64,000 nucleotides of DNA, taken from assembly GCA_004362315.1 (NCBI GenBank), contig SNWL01000003.1:496001-560000 (forward strand), read 5' to 3'. This DNA is from Mycobacterium sp. BK086. Lineage in GTDB: Bacteria > Actinomycetota > Actinomycetes > Mycobacteriales > Mycobacteriaceae. The position numbers and the translations under genes were made by a program. Under the pieces are notes generated by a model. The model did no database searches, had not been told where the DNA came from, and saw nothing but the letters and a program-made list of their open reading frames with translations. Shown one piece after another: positions 44,979-54,316 of the stretch (position 1 is its first letter; each line of letters starts with the position of its first letter).

Positions 44979-47900
44979 ATGCCCCTGGGAAGGGCCGACA
45001 TTGTGGCGTCCGCCGACTCGGTGGTGTGGGGTGAACACATCGGTCACCGACAGAGTTCGAAGCTACCCGGCGCGCTACAGAGTCTTGCTCAGATCGACTC
45101 GGTACTCGACGGTCGCTGTCCCGCTGTCTTTCTTGACTTCGACGGCACGCTTTCCGACATCGTCGACGACCCGACCACAGCCACATTGGTTCCCGGTGCC
45201 GCACAAGCATTGCGCGCATTGAGTGAGGTGTGCCCGGTCGCGGTCATCAGCGGCCGCGCCCTGGCCGACATCCGAAGCAGGGTGGGTATCGCCGGGTTGT
45301 GGTACGCCGGATCGCACGGCACGGAACTGGTAGGACCGGAGGGCGAAGCACACCGCCATCAGCCCGCCGACGATGCGATTCCCCGTGTCCAGAACGCCGT
45401 CGCCGACCTGGGCCCGCTTCTGGACGCAATCCCCGGCATGCTGATCGAGAACAAACAGCTTGCGGTGGCGGTGCACTACCGGATGGTGGCCGCGGGCCGG
45501 GTATCAGAGATCGTCTCTGCGGTGGAGTCCGTGGGCCGACGTCACCAGCTTCGCGTCTGCCACGGCCGAAAGGTCATCGAACTGCTGCCAGAGGGCAAGT
45601 GGGACAAGGGCGACGCGACCAACTGGATCATCAGCTGCCTCAACCGTCCCGAAGGTCTTGTGCCGATCTATATCGGTGACGATCTGACCGATGAAGACGC
45701 ACTGGGCGTTGTCCGACATGACGGCATCGGCGTCCTTGTGCGGAGCAGCGAGACTGGCACCCGCAGTACCGCAGCACATTTCACTCTCGACTCGCCCCAC
45801 GAGGTCGCCCAATTTCTTGAACACCTGGCCGAGCAACTCATCCTGATTCGCCAGGAAGCCGACGGTTGGAGACTTGTCTTCGATGACTACCGCCCCGAGT
45901 CCGAGCGCCTGCGGGAGGTGTTGTGCGCCGTCGGAAACGGCTACCTCGTGACCCGTGCGGCCGCACCCGAGGCCGTCAATGGTCCCGCCCACTACCCCGG
46001 CACGTACGCCGCCGGCGTCTACAACCGGTTGACCGACGTCGTCGACAACGTGTCCGTCAGCAACGAGAGCCTTGTCAACCTCCCCAACTGGCTTCCCCTC
46101 ACCTTCCGCATCGACAGCGGATCGTGGTTCGAGGTCGACGACGTTGAACTGCTGTCCTATCGGCAGACCATCGAATTCCAGCCGGCGGAGTGCGTCCGCG
46201 AGCTGCGCTTCCGCGACGCCGAGGGGCGCTGCACCTCCGTGACCCAGCGCCGATTCGCCTCGATGCGCGATCCTCATGTCTGCGCACTGCACATGACAAT
46301 CCATGCCGAAAACTGGTCAGGCTCTGTCGAACTGCGATCCGGTGTCGATACCACCGTCACCAACAGTGGCGTCCCGCGGTACCAACGGCTCTCGGCCCAG
46401 CACCTCGGCAGTATCCGGATCAGCGAATTGAGCGAGGGCGCGGTCCTGGTCGACGCGCAAACCGTCCAGTCCCTGGTGCCCATCGCGGTGGCAACCCGCA
46501 CCAGCCTCTGGCACGGCGATCAGGCCGTCGCGGCTACGTTCGTGTTCGACGATGAGCCGGCGACCGCTGGACACCGCATCACCACTGCAATGCAGATCGG
46601 CGAGTCGCTCACCGTGGAGAAGGTGGCAGTCGTCTTCACCGGTCGCGACCGCGCAATATCGGTTCCCTCCGACGCCGCCCAAGACCTTCTCGGCACGCTC
46701 GGCCGGTACTCAGATCTGTTCGACGACCACCGCAATATCTGGGCACAGCTATGGCAGAAATTCGATTTCTCAGCAGCCGGCTTTGTCGACTCCGAAACCG
46801 TTCTGCGCCTGCATATCACGCACCTGCTGCAGTCGCTCTCGGGTTACACCGCCGAAGTTGACGCGGGAGTGCCCGCACGTGGCCTACACGGAGAGGCCTA
46901 TCGAGGGCACATCTTCTGGGACGAACTGTTCATCGTGCCGTTGCTCACCTTGCGGCTGCCACAGGTTTCGCGGTCACTGCTCGGTTACCGCAGCCGGCGC
47001 CTTCCGCAGGCCCGCCGAGCGGCGAGTATCGCGGGCTATGCCGGGGCGATGTACCCATGGCAATCCGGCAGCGACGGCCGCGAAGAGAGCCAGCAACTGC
47101 ATCTCAATCCGCTCTCGGGGAGGTGGAACCCCGACGGCAGCCACCTGGCCCAGCACATCGGTTCGGCTGTGGCTTACAACATCTGGCAGTACTACCAGGT
47201 CACCGGCGACCGTCAGTACCTGATCGACCAGGGTGCCGAGATTGTCGTGGAGATAGCCCGATTCTGGGCCAGCCGCGCGCGATACGACAGCAACCATGGA
47301 CGGTATGTGATCGACGGCGTCATCGGGCCTGACGAATTTCATTCCGGTTATCCGGATCGGCCACATGAGGGGATCAACAACAACGCCTACACCAATGTGA
47401 TGGCGGTGTGGGTGATCGTGCGCGCCTTCGAGGTCCTCGCGACCCTGCCCCTACCCGACCGTCTAGACCTGCTCGATCGACTTCGCCTATCGGAGTCCGA
47501 ACTCGCACACTGGGATTCGGTGAGCAGGCACATGTTCGTTCCTTTCCATCATGGGGTGATCAGCCAGTTCCAGGGGTACGAGCTACTGGAGGAACTCGAC
47601 TGGGACGCCTACCGCCGGCGTTATGGCGATATCGGCAGGCTCGACCGCATCTTGGAAGCGGAGAACGATGATGTCAACCGCTACAAGGCCAGCAAGCAGG
47701 CCGACGTGCTCATGCTGTTCTACCTGTTGTCGGCCGACGAACTCAGGGAGCTGTTCACCCGGTTGGGCTACGAGTTTCGGCCGTATCAGATTCCGGACAC
47801 CATCAACTATTACTCCGCCAGGACCTCCCACGGGTCAACCTTGAGCGCGGTCGTCCACTCCTGGGTCACCGCTCGCGCCAATCGTGATCAAGCCGTGCGG

Positions 47901-48242
47901 TATTTCCAGCAAGTACTCAGCGCCGACATCGCCGACGTGCAGGGTGGCTCGACGACGGAAGGGATCCACCTGGCGGCGATGGCGGGCAGCATCGACCTAC
48001 TGCAGCGGTGCTTCACGGGGCTGGAAACGCGCGGTGAAAGGTTGGTGCTCGGGCCGATGTGGCCCGAAACCGCGGGCCCGCTGCGTTGTTCACTGTGGTA
48101 TCGGGGTCACCGGCTGCACCTTGTCATCAGTGGACGGGAGGCAGACGTCATCGCCGACCCGACCGGCGCACCCGAGATCGAAGTCAGCTGTCGAGGACGC
48201 GTCCAGCGCCTGGCCTCTGGGTGCACCATTCACGTCAGGTAG
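44979..48242 (+). CDS. Trehalose-6-phosphate phosphatase fused to GH65 phosphorylase
   Basis: The 1087-aa product starts with an OtsB-type HAD phosphatase (about residues 35-290; FLDFDGTLSDIVDDP, GDDLTDEDALGVV) and continues as a GH65 domain (about 300-1087). The GH65 part shows the catalytic glutamate in GVIGPDEFHSG, NNNAYTN and the phosphate-binding ASKQADVLMLF and SHGSTLS. M. tuberculosis Rv2006 (OtsB1, 1327 aa) has an additional N-terminal HAD domain that is absent here. The likely flow is trehalose 6-phosphate to trehalose, then phosphorolysis to glucose 1-phosphate or a related sugar phosphate. GTG 45003 after GGAAGGG is an alternative start. Confidence 0.88.
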   Translation: MPLGRADIVASADSVVWGEHIGHRQSSKLPGALQSLAQIDSVLDGRCPAVFLDFDGTLSDIVDDPTTATLVPGAAQALRALSEVCPVAVISGRALADIRSRVGIAGLWYAGSHGTELVGPEGEAHRHQPADDAIPRVQNAVADLGPLLDAIPGMLIENKQLAVAVHYRMVAAGRVSEIVSAVESVGRRHQLRVCHGRKVIELLPEGKWDKGDATNWIISCLNRPEGLVPIYIGDDLTDEDALGVVRHDGIGVLVRSSETGTRSTAAHFTLDSPHEVAQFLEHLAEQLILIRQEADGWRLVFDDYRPESERLREVLCAVGNGYLVTRAAAPEAVNGPAHYPGTYAAGVYNRLTDVVDNVSVSNESLVNLPNWLPLTFRIDSGSWFEVDDVELLSYRQTIEFQPAECVRELRFRDAEGRCTSVTQRRFASMRDPHVCALHMTIHAENWSGSVELRSGVDTTVTNSGVPRYQRLSAQHLGSIRISELSEGAVLVDAQTVQSLVPIAVATRTSLWHGDQAVAATFVFDDEPATAGHRITTAMQIGESLTVEKVAVVFTGRDRAISVPSDAAQDLLGTLGRYSDLFDDHRNIWAQLWQKFDFSAAGFVDSETVLRLHITHLLQSLSGYTAEVDAGVPARGLHGEAYRGHIFWDELFIVPLLTLRLPQVSRSLLGYRSRRLPQARRAASIAGYAGAMYPWQSGSDGREESQQLHLNPLSGRWNPDGSHLAQHIGSAVAYNIWQYYQVTGDRQYLIDQGAEIVVEIARFWASRARYDSNHGRYVIDGVIGPDEFHSGYPDRPHEGINNNAYTNVMAVWVIVRAFEVLATLPLPDRLDLLDRLRLSESELAHWDSVSRHMFVPFHHGVISQFQGYELLEELDWDAYRRRYGDIGRLDRILEAENDDVNRYKASKQADVLMLFYLLSADELRELFTRLGYEFRPYQIPDTINYYSARTSHGSTLSAVVHSWVTARANRDQAVRYFQQVLSADIADVQGGSTTEGIHLAAMAGSIDLLQRCFTGLETRGERLVLGPMWPETAGPLRCSLWYRGHRLHLVISGREADVIADPTGAPEIEVSCRGRVQRLASGCTIHVR

Positions 48243-48252
48243 ATCTCCTGCG

Positions 48253-49233
48253 TCATTCCGCCCGTGCCGTCTGACACGTGAGCGCTCCGAGGGGTTCAGG
48301 CGCCACCACCGTGGATCTCGCGACCTGATCGTAGAAGCGATCGACCTCGTCGAGGGCGAAGGCCGCTGTGCCCGGCGTCTGAAGCTTGGCGGTGGCGGCG
48401 GCGATGCCGTACCGCACGGCGGCGTCCAGCGCCCACCCCCGCTGCAATCCCACCACGATCCCCGCCACCATCGCGTCTCCTGCGCCCACCCCGCTGACGG
48501 CGTTGGCCTCGACGGCGCTGAACCACCGGGCTTCTTCCGATGTCACCAGCAGGGCCCCCTGAGCGCCGAGGGATACGACGATCACGTCGGCGACTCCACG
48601 CTCGATGAGCTCGCGCGCGGCGGCCGCCTGCTCGGATTGAGTACGAAGCTGACGGCCAACGCACTCCTGAAGTTCGCGCAGGCTCGGCTTCAGCAAGTAC
48701 ACGCCCGAATTGATGTGCCTCAGACCGCAACCGGAGGTATCGAGAATCAACCGGACGTGTCGCCGTTGACAGATGTCGGCGACCCGCTGGTAGAAGTCGG
48801 CCGGCACACCGGGCGGTAGGCTGCCGCTCGCCACGATGAATTCGGCTTGTGTCGCAGCGTGGTCGACAAGGCTCAGACAGCGCGCCTGGTCGTCGTCGGA
48901 CAGCAGCGGTCCGGGCAGAACGAAGCGGAACTGCCGCCCTGTCGAACTCTCGTTGACGGTGAAGCTCTGCCTCGTCACACCCCGCACCGCGACGGGCTCA
49001 GTGGAAACTGTCGCGGCATCCATGAGTTCCAGCAGGTGCGCTCCGGTCGGCCCACCGACAGTGAGCACAGCTGTGGCCGACGCACCAAGCGCATGGGCGA
49101 ATCGGGCGACGTTGACTCCGCCCCCTCCTGCGTCGTATCTGTCTGCACGGCAACGGATCTTGTCGGTCGGCCGAACCTCGTCGGCGTCGACTGTGATGTC
49201 CAGTGCTGGATTCATGGTGAGCGTGACGATCAA
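48253..49233 (-). CDS. pfkB: 6-phosphofructokinase, PfkB family
   Basis: The 326-aa ribokinase-family enzyme has the N-terminal TLTMNPALDITVDAD (about residues 3-17), the substrate loop YDAGGGGVNVARFAHALG and the ATP/anion-hole motif NAVSGVGAGDAMVAGIV with the catalytic aspartate (about residue 256). It resembles Rv2029c, the DosR-regulated PfkB. TTG 49233 gives the family start just before TLTMNPAL; ATG 49215 would cut it. It is 33 bp after the nitroreductase stop on the same strand, so they likely share the 50337 box promoter. Confidence 0.9.
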   Translation of the reverse strand: MIVTLTMNPALDITVDADEVRPTDKIRCRADRYDAGGGGVNVARFAHALGASATAVLTVGGPTGAHLLELMDAATVSTEPVAVRGVTRQSFTVNESSTGRQFRFVLPGPLLSDDDQARCLSLVDHAATQAEFIVASGSLPPGVPADFYQRVADICQRRHVRLILDTSGCGLRHINSGVYLLKPSLRELQECVGRQLRTQSEQAAAARELIERGVADVIVVSLGAQGALLVTSEEARWFSAVEANAVSGVGAGDAMVAGIVVGLQRGWALDAAVRYGIAAATAKLQTPGTAAFALDEVDRFYDQVARSTVVAPEPLGALTCQTARAE

Positions 49234-49266
49234 CTGGACCTCCGAGGGTCGGATCGGATACGGCTG

Positions 49267-50244
49267 TCAGCGGCGGACGTCGAGCACGTCGGCCAGTGGT
49301 CGGCGCGGGGTGGCCGGAGGGGTTTGCGCAGGCGGTGGCAACGAGCCGATACGGATCAGCACCTGCGGACAGTCCTGCGCGCCAGTCAGTTCCCGGACAA
49401 CCTCGCGGCTGGCCTCGAGCTCGGTCATATGGGTCAACGTGCAGGTGGCCAGCCCAGCCAGAGTCGCCTCCAGCAATACCTCGGAAAGCACCTCGCCGCA
49501 GCCCAGTGCATCCCGCCGGGTGTCTCCCCAGGTGGACAACACCACGATTGCGGACTGGTCGTGCTGGATTTCCGGTCGCCGGTCGGACTGTTCACCGGCG
49601 GGAAAGACGCGCGCGACATCGAGCCGCTCCCGCTCGGCAACCGACACCAGATTGCTCAGCGGCACTCCTTCGGAAACCTCGTAGTCGGCGGTCCACCACT
49701 GCAGCTCAGCGTGATACGCGCTGTCGTACCGTCGCAGTGACTCGGTGAGTCGGGAGGCCTCGGCCAGCTGGGGGCGCACCGATGCGGGCAGCACGTGCAG
49801 GATGGCCTGCTCACTGTCGATCGTGGTGCGTAACACCGCCTCGAAGGCGCCCCAGTCCGGCGGCGCGGCGAACGGCAGCCGGTCGGTACGACGCGTCAGG
49901 ATCGCATCGGCTCGGTCGCGGTCAGCCTCGGTCACGAAGCTCGCCGGGCTGAATTCGACGGTCGCCAAGTGGCTGGGGTCATTGGGGTTGGGAAATCGGG
50001 ACATGCTCGCCCGCCAACCGGCCGCGGCCATGGCGACGCGCAGATGGTCGAGCACTGCGCCACAGCTGATGACCGCTTCTCGGCCGGTGACATCGGTGGC
50101 GTGCGGTACCCGATGGGTTGCCAAGAACAGCTTCAGCGACCGATCGTCGGCGACCCAGTGCCAGGGCTGGCTGTTGTGCACGGACGGAGCGCGGCACGCC
50201 AACTCCACGGCGTCCGCAATGACCTGAGGATCGGGCGTCGACAT
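49267..50244 (-). CDS. Acg-like nitroreductase-fold protein (Rv2032 family)
   Basis: The 325-aa product belongs to the DosR-induced Acg family: CRAPSVHNSQPWHWVADDR (about residues 17-35), GREAVISCGAVLDHLRVAMA and a C-terminal PPATPRRPLADVL. Family structure (Acg) is a nitroreductase fold that buries FMN and has no open substrate pocket, so it may sequester flavin rather than act as an enzyme. ATG 50244 gives the family start; the longer reading runs into the promoter. A second copy lies at 62933-63832. Confidence 0.9.
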   Translation of the reverse strand: MSTPDPQVIADAVELACRAPSVHNSQPWHWVADDRSLKLFLATHRVPHATDVTGREAVISCGAVLDHLRVAMAAAGWRASMSRFPNPNDPSHLATVEFSPASFVTEADRDRADAILTRRTDRLPFAAPPDWGAFEAVLRTTIDSEQAILHVLPASVRPQLAEASRLTESLRRYDSAYHAELQWWTADYEVSEGVPLSNLVSVAERERLDVARVFPAGEQSDRRPEIQHDQSAIVVLSTWGDTRRDALGCGEVLSEVLLEATLAGLATCTLTHMTELEASREVVRELTGAQDCPQVLIRIGSLPPPAQTPPATPRRPLADVLDVRR

Positions 50245-50336
50245 GGTCACCACCGCTTTCTCTTCTCGGCTCGACCCTAGGACTGGTGCCCGCTGATGAG
50301 AGGTGCCAGAAGTCACTTCGGGCGGAACGGTTCTGG

Positions 50337-50350
50337 GGGGGCTTTGGGCC
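50337..50350. promoter_or_regulatory. DosR box between acg-like gene and kinase gene
   Basis: GGGGCTTTGGGCCC matches 11 of 14 core positions and is nearly identical to the core of known acg promoters as I remember them. It is 93 bp before the nitroreductase (minus) and 83 bp before the kinase gene (plus). Confidence 0.65.
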
Positions 50351-50432
50351 CTGGCGGCGAGGACCTTCAACCTCCGGGCCGCGGCCGTATTGCCGCTTTC
50401 CGCCGGTCACATGCCGGACCAGGATCAGCACC

Positions 50433-51908
50433 ATGGGATCCAGACCGCGCACCGCATCCGCGCCGCAGATCGTCGAAACCCACACTGGGATGGTGTTCCT
50501 CGCCGGCGAGAGGGCATTCAAGATCAAAAAACCTGTCGTCACCGACTTTCTCGATTTTTCCACGCCGGAGCGCCGCGAATACGCGTGCGCCCACGAGGTC
50601 GCCCTCAACAGCCGCCTGGCGCCCAGCAGCTATCTCGGCGTTGCGCACTTCACGTCGCCCGGCGGCGAATCCGAGCCCGTCATCGTGATGCGGCGCCATC
50701 CAGACGAGCGACGATTGGCAACAATGGTGCGCCGCGGCGAGGCGGTCGAGGACGCGCTGACGGACATCGCGATCGTGCTGTCACGTTTCCACGCATCGGC
50801 TTCCCGGGGTCGTGAGGTCGACGCCGCGGGCAGGATCGACGCGATCACCACACGCTGGCACGAGAACCTCACGGAGTTGGCGCGCTACGCCGCCGGTGTG
50901 GTACCCGGCGTCGATCCCGAACTGGTCGCCGAGATCGCGAAACTGTCAACCGATTTCATCACCGGACGATCGGTGCTCTTCGCGCGCCGGATCAGTGAGC
51001 GAAAGATCGTCGACGGTCACGGCGACCTGCTTGCCGACGACATCTTCTGCCTCGAGGACGGTCCCGCACTGTTGGACTGCCTGGAGTTCGACGACCAGCT
51101 GCGCTACGTCGACGTCATCGACGATGCCGCCTTCTTGGCCATGGATCTCGAGTTCCTCGGCCGGCCCGATCTCGCATCGGCATTTCTGCGCACATACAGC
51201 CAACTGTCCGGCGAGAACGCGCCCGCCTCCCTGTCCGCCTTCTACATCGCCTATCGCGCGGTCGTTCGGGCGAAGGTCGATTGCGTACGGCACAGCCAGG
51301 GCGTCACCGGCGCCGCCGATGACGCACGCCGTCATCTCGAGATCGCACGCCGGCACCTACAGGCCGGTGCGGTGCGTCTGATCCTGGTAGGTGGGGCCCC
51401 CGGCACCGGCAAATCGACGCTGTCCCACTCCCTGGCCGAGGCTATCGACGCACGAGTGGTCTCGACCGACGACACCCGCGCAGAGATGGTTCGGCTCAAC
51501 GAAATATCTGGTACGCCCGGGATCCTCGGCGAGGGTCTCTACACCGCGGAAAAGGTGGACGCCGTCTACGCAACCGTATTGCGCCGGGCCCACCTGATGC
51601 TCTGCGAGGGCCGCAGCGTCGTCCTCGACGGCACCTGGGGTGACCCCCGGCATCGCGACGCGGCCCGCTGTCTGGCCTCTGAAGCCGCCGCAGTGCTGAC
51701 CGAATTCGCCTGCGTCACATCGCAGGATGCTGCCCTCGCCCGGATCGCCAGCCGTGGCGCGACCACCTCGCAGGTGACGCCGGAGATCGCCACCGCCGTG
51801 GCAGATCGTGCTGGCGTGACATGGGAGGGTGCGCACTTCATCGACACCAGCGGACCCCGAGAGAAATCCCTGGCCGAGGCCCAAAATATCTGCGCTATGG
51901 GCGTTTGA
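50433..51908 (+). CDS. Aminoglycoside phosphotransferase-like and AAA kinase fusion (Rv2004c-like)
   Basis: The 491-aa product has an N-terminal aminoglycoside-phosphotransferase-like domain (HTGMVFLAGERAFKIKKPVV, DGHGDLLADDIFCLED catalytic loop) and a C-terminal P-loop kinase domain with LVGGAPGTGKSTLSHSLAE (about residues 314-332) and STDDTRAEM. Rv2004c of the M. tuberculosis DosR regulon has the same layout (498 aa). The substrate is unknown. ATG 50433 follows AGGATCAGC. It may be cotranscribed with ppsA, 24 bp downstream. Confidence 0.87.
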   Translation: MGSRPRTASAPQIVETHTGMVFLAGERAFKIKKPVVTDFLDFSTPERREYACAHEVALNSRLAPSSYLGVAHFTSPGGESEPVIVMRRHPDERRLATMVRRGEAVEDALTDIAIVLSRFHASASRGREVDAAGRIDAITTRWHENLTELARYAAGVVPGVDPELVAEIAKLSTDFITGRSVLFARRISERKIVDGHGDLLADDIFCLEDGPALLDCLEFDDQLRYVDVIDDAAFLAMDLEFLGRPDLASAFLRTYSQLSGENAPASLSAFYIAYRAVVRAKVDCVRHSQGVTGAADDARRHLEIARRHLQAGAVRLILVGGAPGTGKSTLSHSLAEAIDARVVSTDDTRAEMVRLNEISGTPGILGEGLYTAEKVDAVYATVLRRAHLMLCEGRSVVLDGTWGDPRHRDAARCLASEAAAVLTEFACVTSQDAALARIASRGATTSQVTPEIATAVADRAGVTWEGAHFIDTSGPREKSLAEAQNICAMGV

Positions 51909-51932
51909 GGTCGCGATCGAAGGAGATGACCC

Positions 51933-54212
51933 ATGCCGAGTCAATACGTCGAGGACATCGCGAACCTCAGCCTGGCCGATTCCGACGAGGCCGGCGGCAA
52001 GGGAGCCAACCTCGGCGAGATGGTCGCTGCCGGTCTGCCGGTTCCTCCCGGCTTCGTCCTGCTGCGTAGCTGCTACCTGGACTCCATGCGGGCGGGTGGT
52101 GTCGAGGACGAGCTGAACTCGTGCCACCGCTCCGCCACGGCGCATACCGATGCGTCCGATGAACTAACCGACAGGTGCGAGCGGATGCAGGCCCTCGTGG
52201 CCAAAGGCGGCATGTCCGACGACGTCCGGGATGCCGTGCTTGCCGCCTACCGCCGAATGGGAGCGGACGTCGTGGTGGCGGTTCGCTCCTCGGCAACCGG
52301 CGAAGACGGCCGCGACGCGTCATTCGCCGGCATGAACGCCACCTTTACCAATGTCACCGGCGAGCAGCAGCTCCTCGATGCGGTGGAGCACTGCTGGGCA
52401 TCACTGTTCAGCCCGCGGGTGGTGACCTACCGGGCGAGCCGCACGTTCACCGCAGACCCGGCAATGGCTGTCGTCGTGCAACGCATGATCGACGTGGAGC
52501 GCGCCGGCGTCGCGTTCACCGCCGACCCCAGCACGGGCGCAGCCGACTGTGTCGTCGTCGAGGGCGCGTTCGGCCAGGGCGAGGCGGTGGTATCGGGATC
52601 AGTCGAACCGGACACTTACGTCGTCGCGAAGGACACCGGCGAAATACTGTCGATGCGAATGGGATACAAATCCTTCAAAATCGTCCGCGGCCAAGACGGC
52701 CACGACGAGCAGATCCCGTTGACGGATGCCGATGCACAGTCGAGGGTCCTCACCGACGACGAGCTCCGTGACATCGTCGCGCTCGCCATCGCCAGCGAAC
52801 GGCACAGTGGGTGCCCGCAAGACACCGAGTGGGCGATCGGCGAAAACCAGATCTGGATGGTCCAAACCCGACCCATCACCACCTTGCCTCATGCTGTTGC
52901 GGCCGAGGCTGATTCGGTGCTGGCGCGTGGTCTGGCCGCCGCACCGGGCCAGGCCACCGGCGTTGTTCGTGTGCTTCGGACACCCGAGGAGGGCGCCAAG
53001 TTGCTGGACGGCGAAGTGCTGGTGGCCCCGATGACCAACCCGGATTGGCTGCCCACGTTGCGCCGTGCCGCAGCGTTGGTGACCGACACCGGCGGGATGA
53101 CCTGCCACGCGGCCATTGTCGCGCGCGAACTGGGCGTGCCCTGCATCGTCGGCACCCGCACGGCGACAACCGACCTGCCTGAAGGCAGCCTCGTGACCGT
53201 TGACGGCACGCACGGCCGGGTACTGGCTGCACAGCCGGCGAGCGGGGCGCTGAAAACACCCCGCCTGGAACCGGTCGCCAGCGCTCCCCCGGTTGTGCGG
53301 GAGGCCACCGGCACCAAGATCTACGTCAACCTGGCAATGCCGGAGAGCGCGGAACGGATTGCCGCCCAAGATGTCGACGGGGTGGGTCTGCTGCGCGCGG
53401 AGTTCATCCTGACCGATGCGCTGCACAATCGGCATCCCCGCGACCTGATCGCACGGGGCGAACAGGAGACCCTCGTAGACGCGCTCGCGGCCGCGGTGGG
53501 ACGAATTGCCGCGGCCTTCGCACCGCGGCCGGTCGTCTACCGTGCGACCGACTTTCGCACCAACGAGTTCCGAGACCTCGACGGGGGCGTCAGCTATGAG
53601 CCCGTCGAGCACAATCCGATGATCGGCTACCGCGGTTGCTACCGGTACATCAAAGAACCCGAGGTATTCGCCCTCGAGCTGCGGGCGCTCGCCCGAGTTC
53701 GCGAGCAGAACCCCAATCTGCATTTGATGATTCCGTTCGTCCGCACCAAATGGGAACTGGAGCAATGCCTTTCGCTGGTCGATGCCAGCCCACTGGGCCG
53801 TCAGCGCGGGCTGCACCGTTGGGTGATGGCAGAGGTACCATCCGTGGTGCACTGGCTCCCCGAATACGTGGGCATGGGCATCGATGGCGTGTCCATCGGC
53901 AGCAACGATCTGACTCAGCTCATGCTTGGTGTCGACCGCGATTCAGAAGTCTGCGCAGAGCTCTTCGACGAGTCCGACGCAGCGGTGCTCGATGCGATCA
54001 GCCGCATCGTTTCCACTGCCCGCCGCCTGGGGATCACGTCCTCACTCTGCGGCCAGGCGCCCTCCACCAAGCCAGCGTTCGCCGAATATCTTGTGCGGAT
54101 GGGCATTACGTCTATCTCGGTCAATCCCGACGCTATCGACCAAGCCCGCCACATCGTCGCTGCCGCCGAGCGGCGCCTCATGCTGGAATCTGCACTCTCA
54201 CAGCGGAGCTGA
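51933..54212 (+). CDS. ppsA: Phosphoenolpyruvate synthase
   Basis: The 759-aa product has the N-terminal ATP-grasp domain (GGKGANLGEMVAAGLPVPPGF; VRSSATGEDGRDASFAG), the phosphohistidine swivel domain with TDTGGMTCHAAIVARELGV (about residues 384-402) and a C-terminal PEP-binding TIM barrel (SIGSNDLTQLMLGVDRD, SSLCGQAPS). It converts pyruvate and ATP to PEP, AMP and phosphate. GAAGGAGATGACCC precedes ATG 51933. In the dormancy island it could feed sugar or trehalose synthesis from pyruvate. Confidence 0.93.
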   Translation: MPSQYVEDIANLSLADSDEAGGKGANLGEMVAAGLPVPPGFVLLRSCYLDSMRAGGVEDELNSCHRSATAHTDASDELTDRCERMQALVAKGGMSDDVRDAVLAAYRRMGADVVVAVRSSATGEDGRDASFAGMNATFTNVTGEQQLLDAVEHCWASLFSPRVVTYRASRTFTADPAMAVVVQRMIDVERAGVAFTADPSTGAADCVVVEGAFGQGEAVVSGSVEPDTYVVAKDTGEILSMRMGYKSFKIVRGQDGHDEQIPLTDADAQSRVLTDDELRDIVALAIASERHSGCPQDTEWAIGENQIWMVQTRPITTLPHAVAAEADSVLARGLAAAPGQATGVVRVLRTPEEGAKLLDGEVLVAPMTNPDWLPTLRRAAALVTDTGGMTCHAAIVARELGVPCIVGTRTATTDLPEGSLVTVDGTHGRVLAAQPASGALKTPRLEPVASAPPVVREATGTKIYVNLAMPESAERIAAQDVDGVGLLRAEFILTDALHNRHPRDLIARGEQETLVDALAAAVGRIAAAFAPRPVVYRATDFRTNEFRDLDGGVSYEPVEHNPMIGYRGCYRYIKEPEVFALELRALARVREQNPNLHLMIPFVRTKWELEQCLSLVDASPLGRQRGLHRWVMAEVPSVVHWLPEYVGMGIDGVSIGSNDLTQLMLGVDRDSEVCAELFDESDAAVLDAISRIVSTARRLGITSSLCGQAPSTKPAFAEYLVRMGITSISVNPDAIDQARHIVAAAERRLMLESALSQRS

Positions 54213-54239
54213 TGCGCAGGACCAACGCAGTCATGAACA

Positions 54240-54253
54240 GGGACCTTCGGCAC
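54240..54253. promoter_or_regulatory. DosR box upstream of USP-devR-devS operon
   Basis: GGGACCTTCGGCAC matches 10 of 14 core positions, left half GGGAC perfect. It lies 63 bp before ATG 54317, in the place of the autoregulatory DosR site of the Rv3134c promoter. Confidence 0.6.
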
Positions 54254-54316
54254 TGATGCCGCTGGCAGACCGGCCATACCCTCAGGTAGGGGGCATCAGC
54301 AGAGCTGAGGTGTGCC

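Noticed and set aside
44960-44995. GGGGCGACGATGCCCC near the OtsB-GH65 start as a DosR box
   Set aside because: The palindrome has a 6-bp spacer and GGGGC/GCCCC arms, unlike the 4-bp-spaced GGGAC/GTCCC box.
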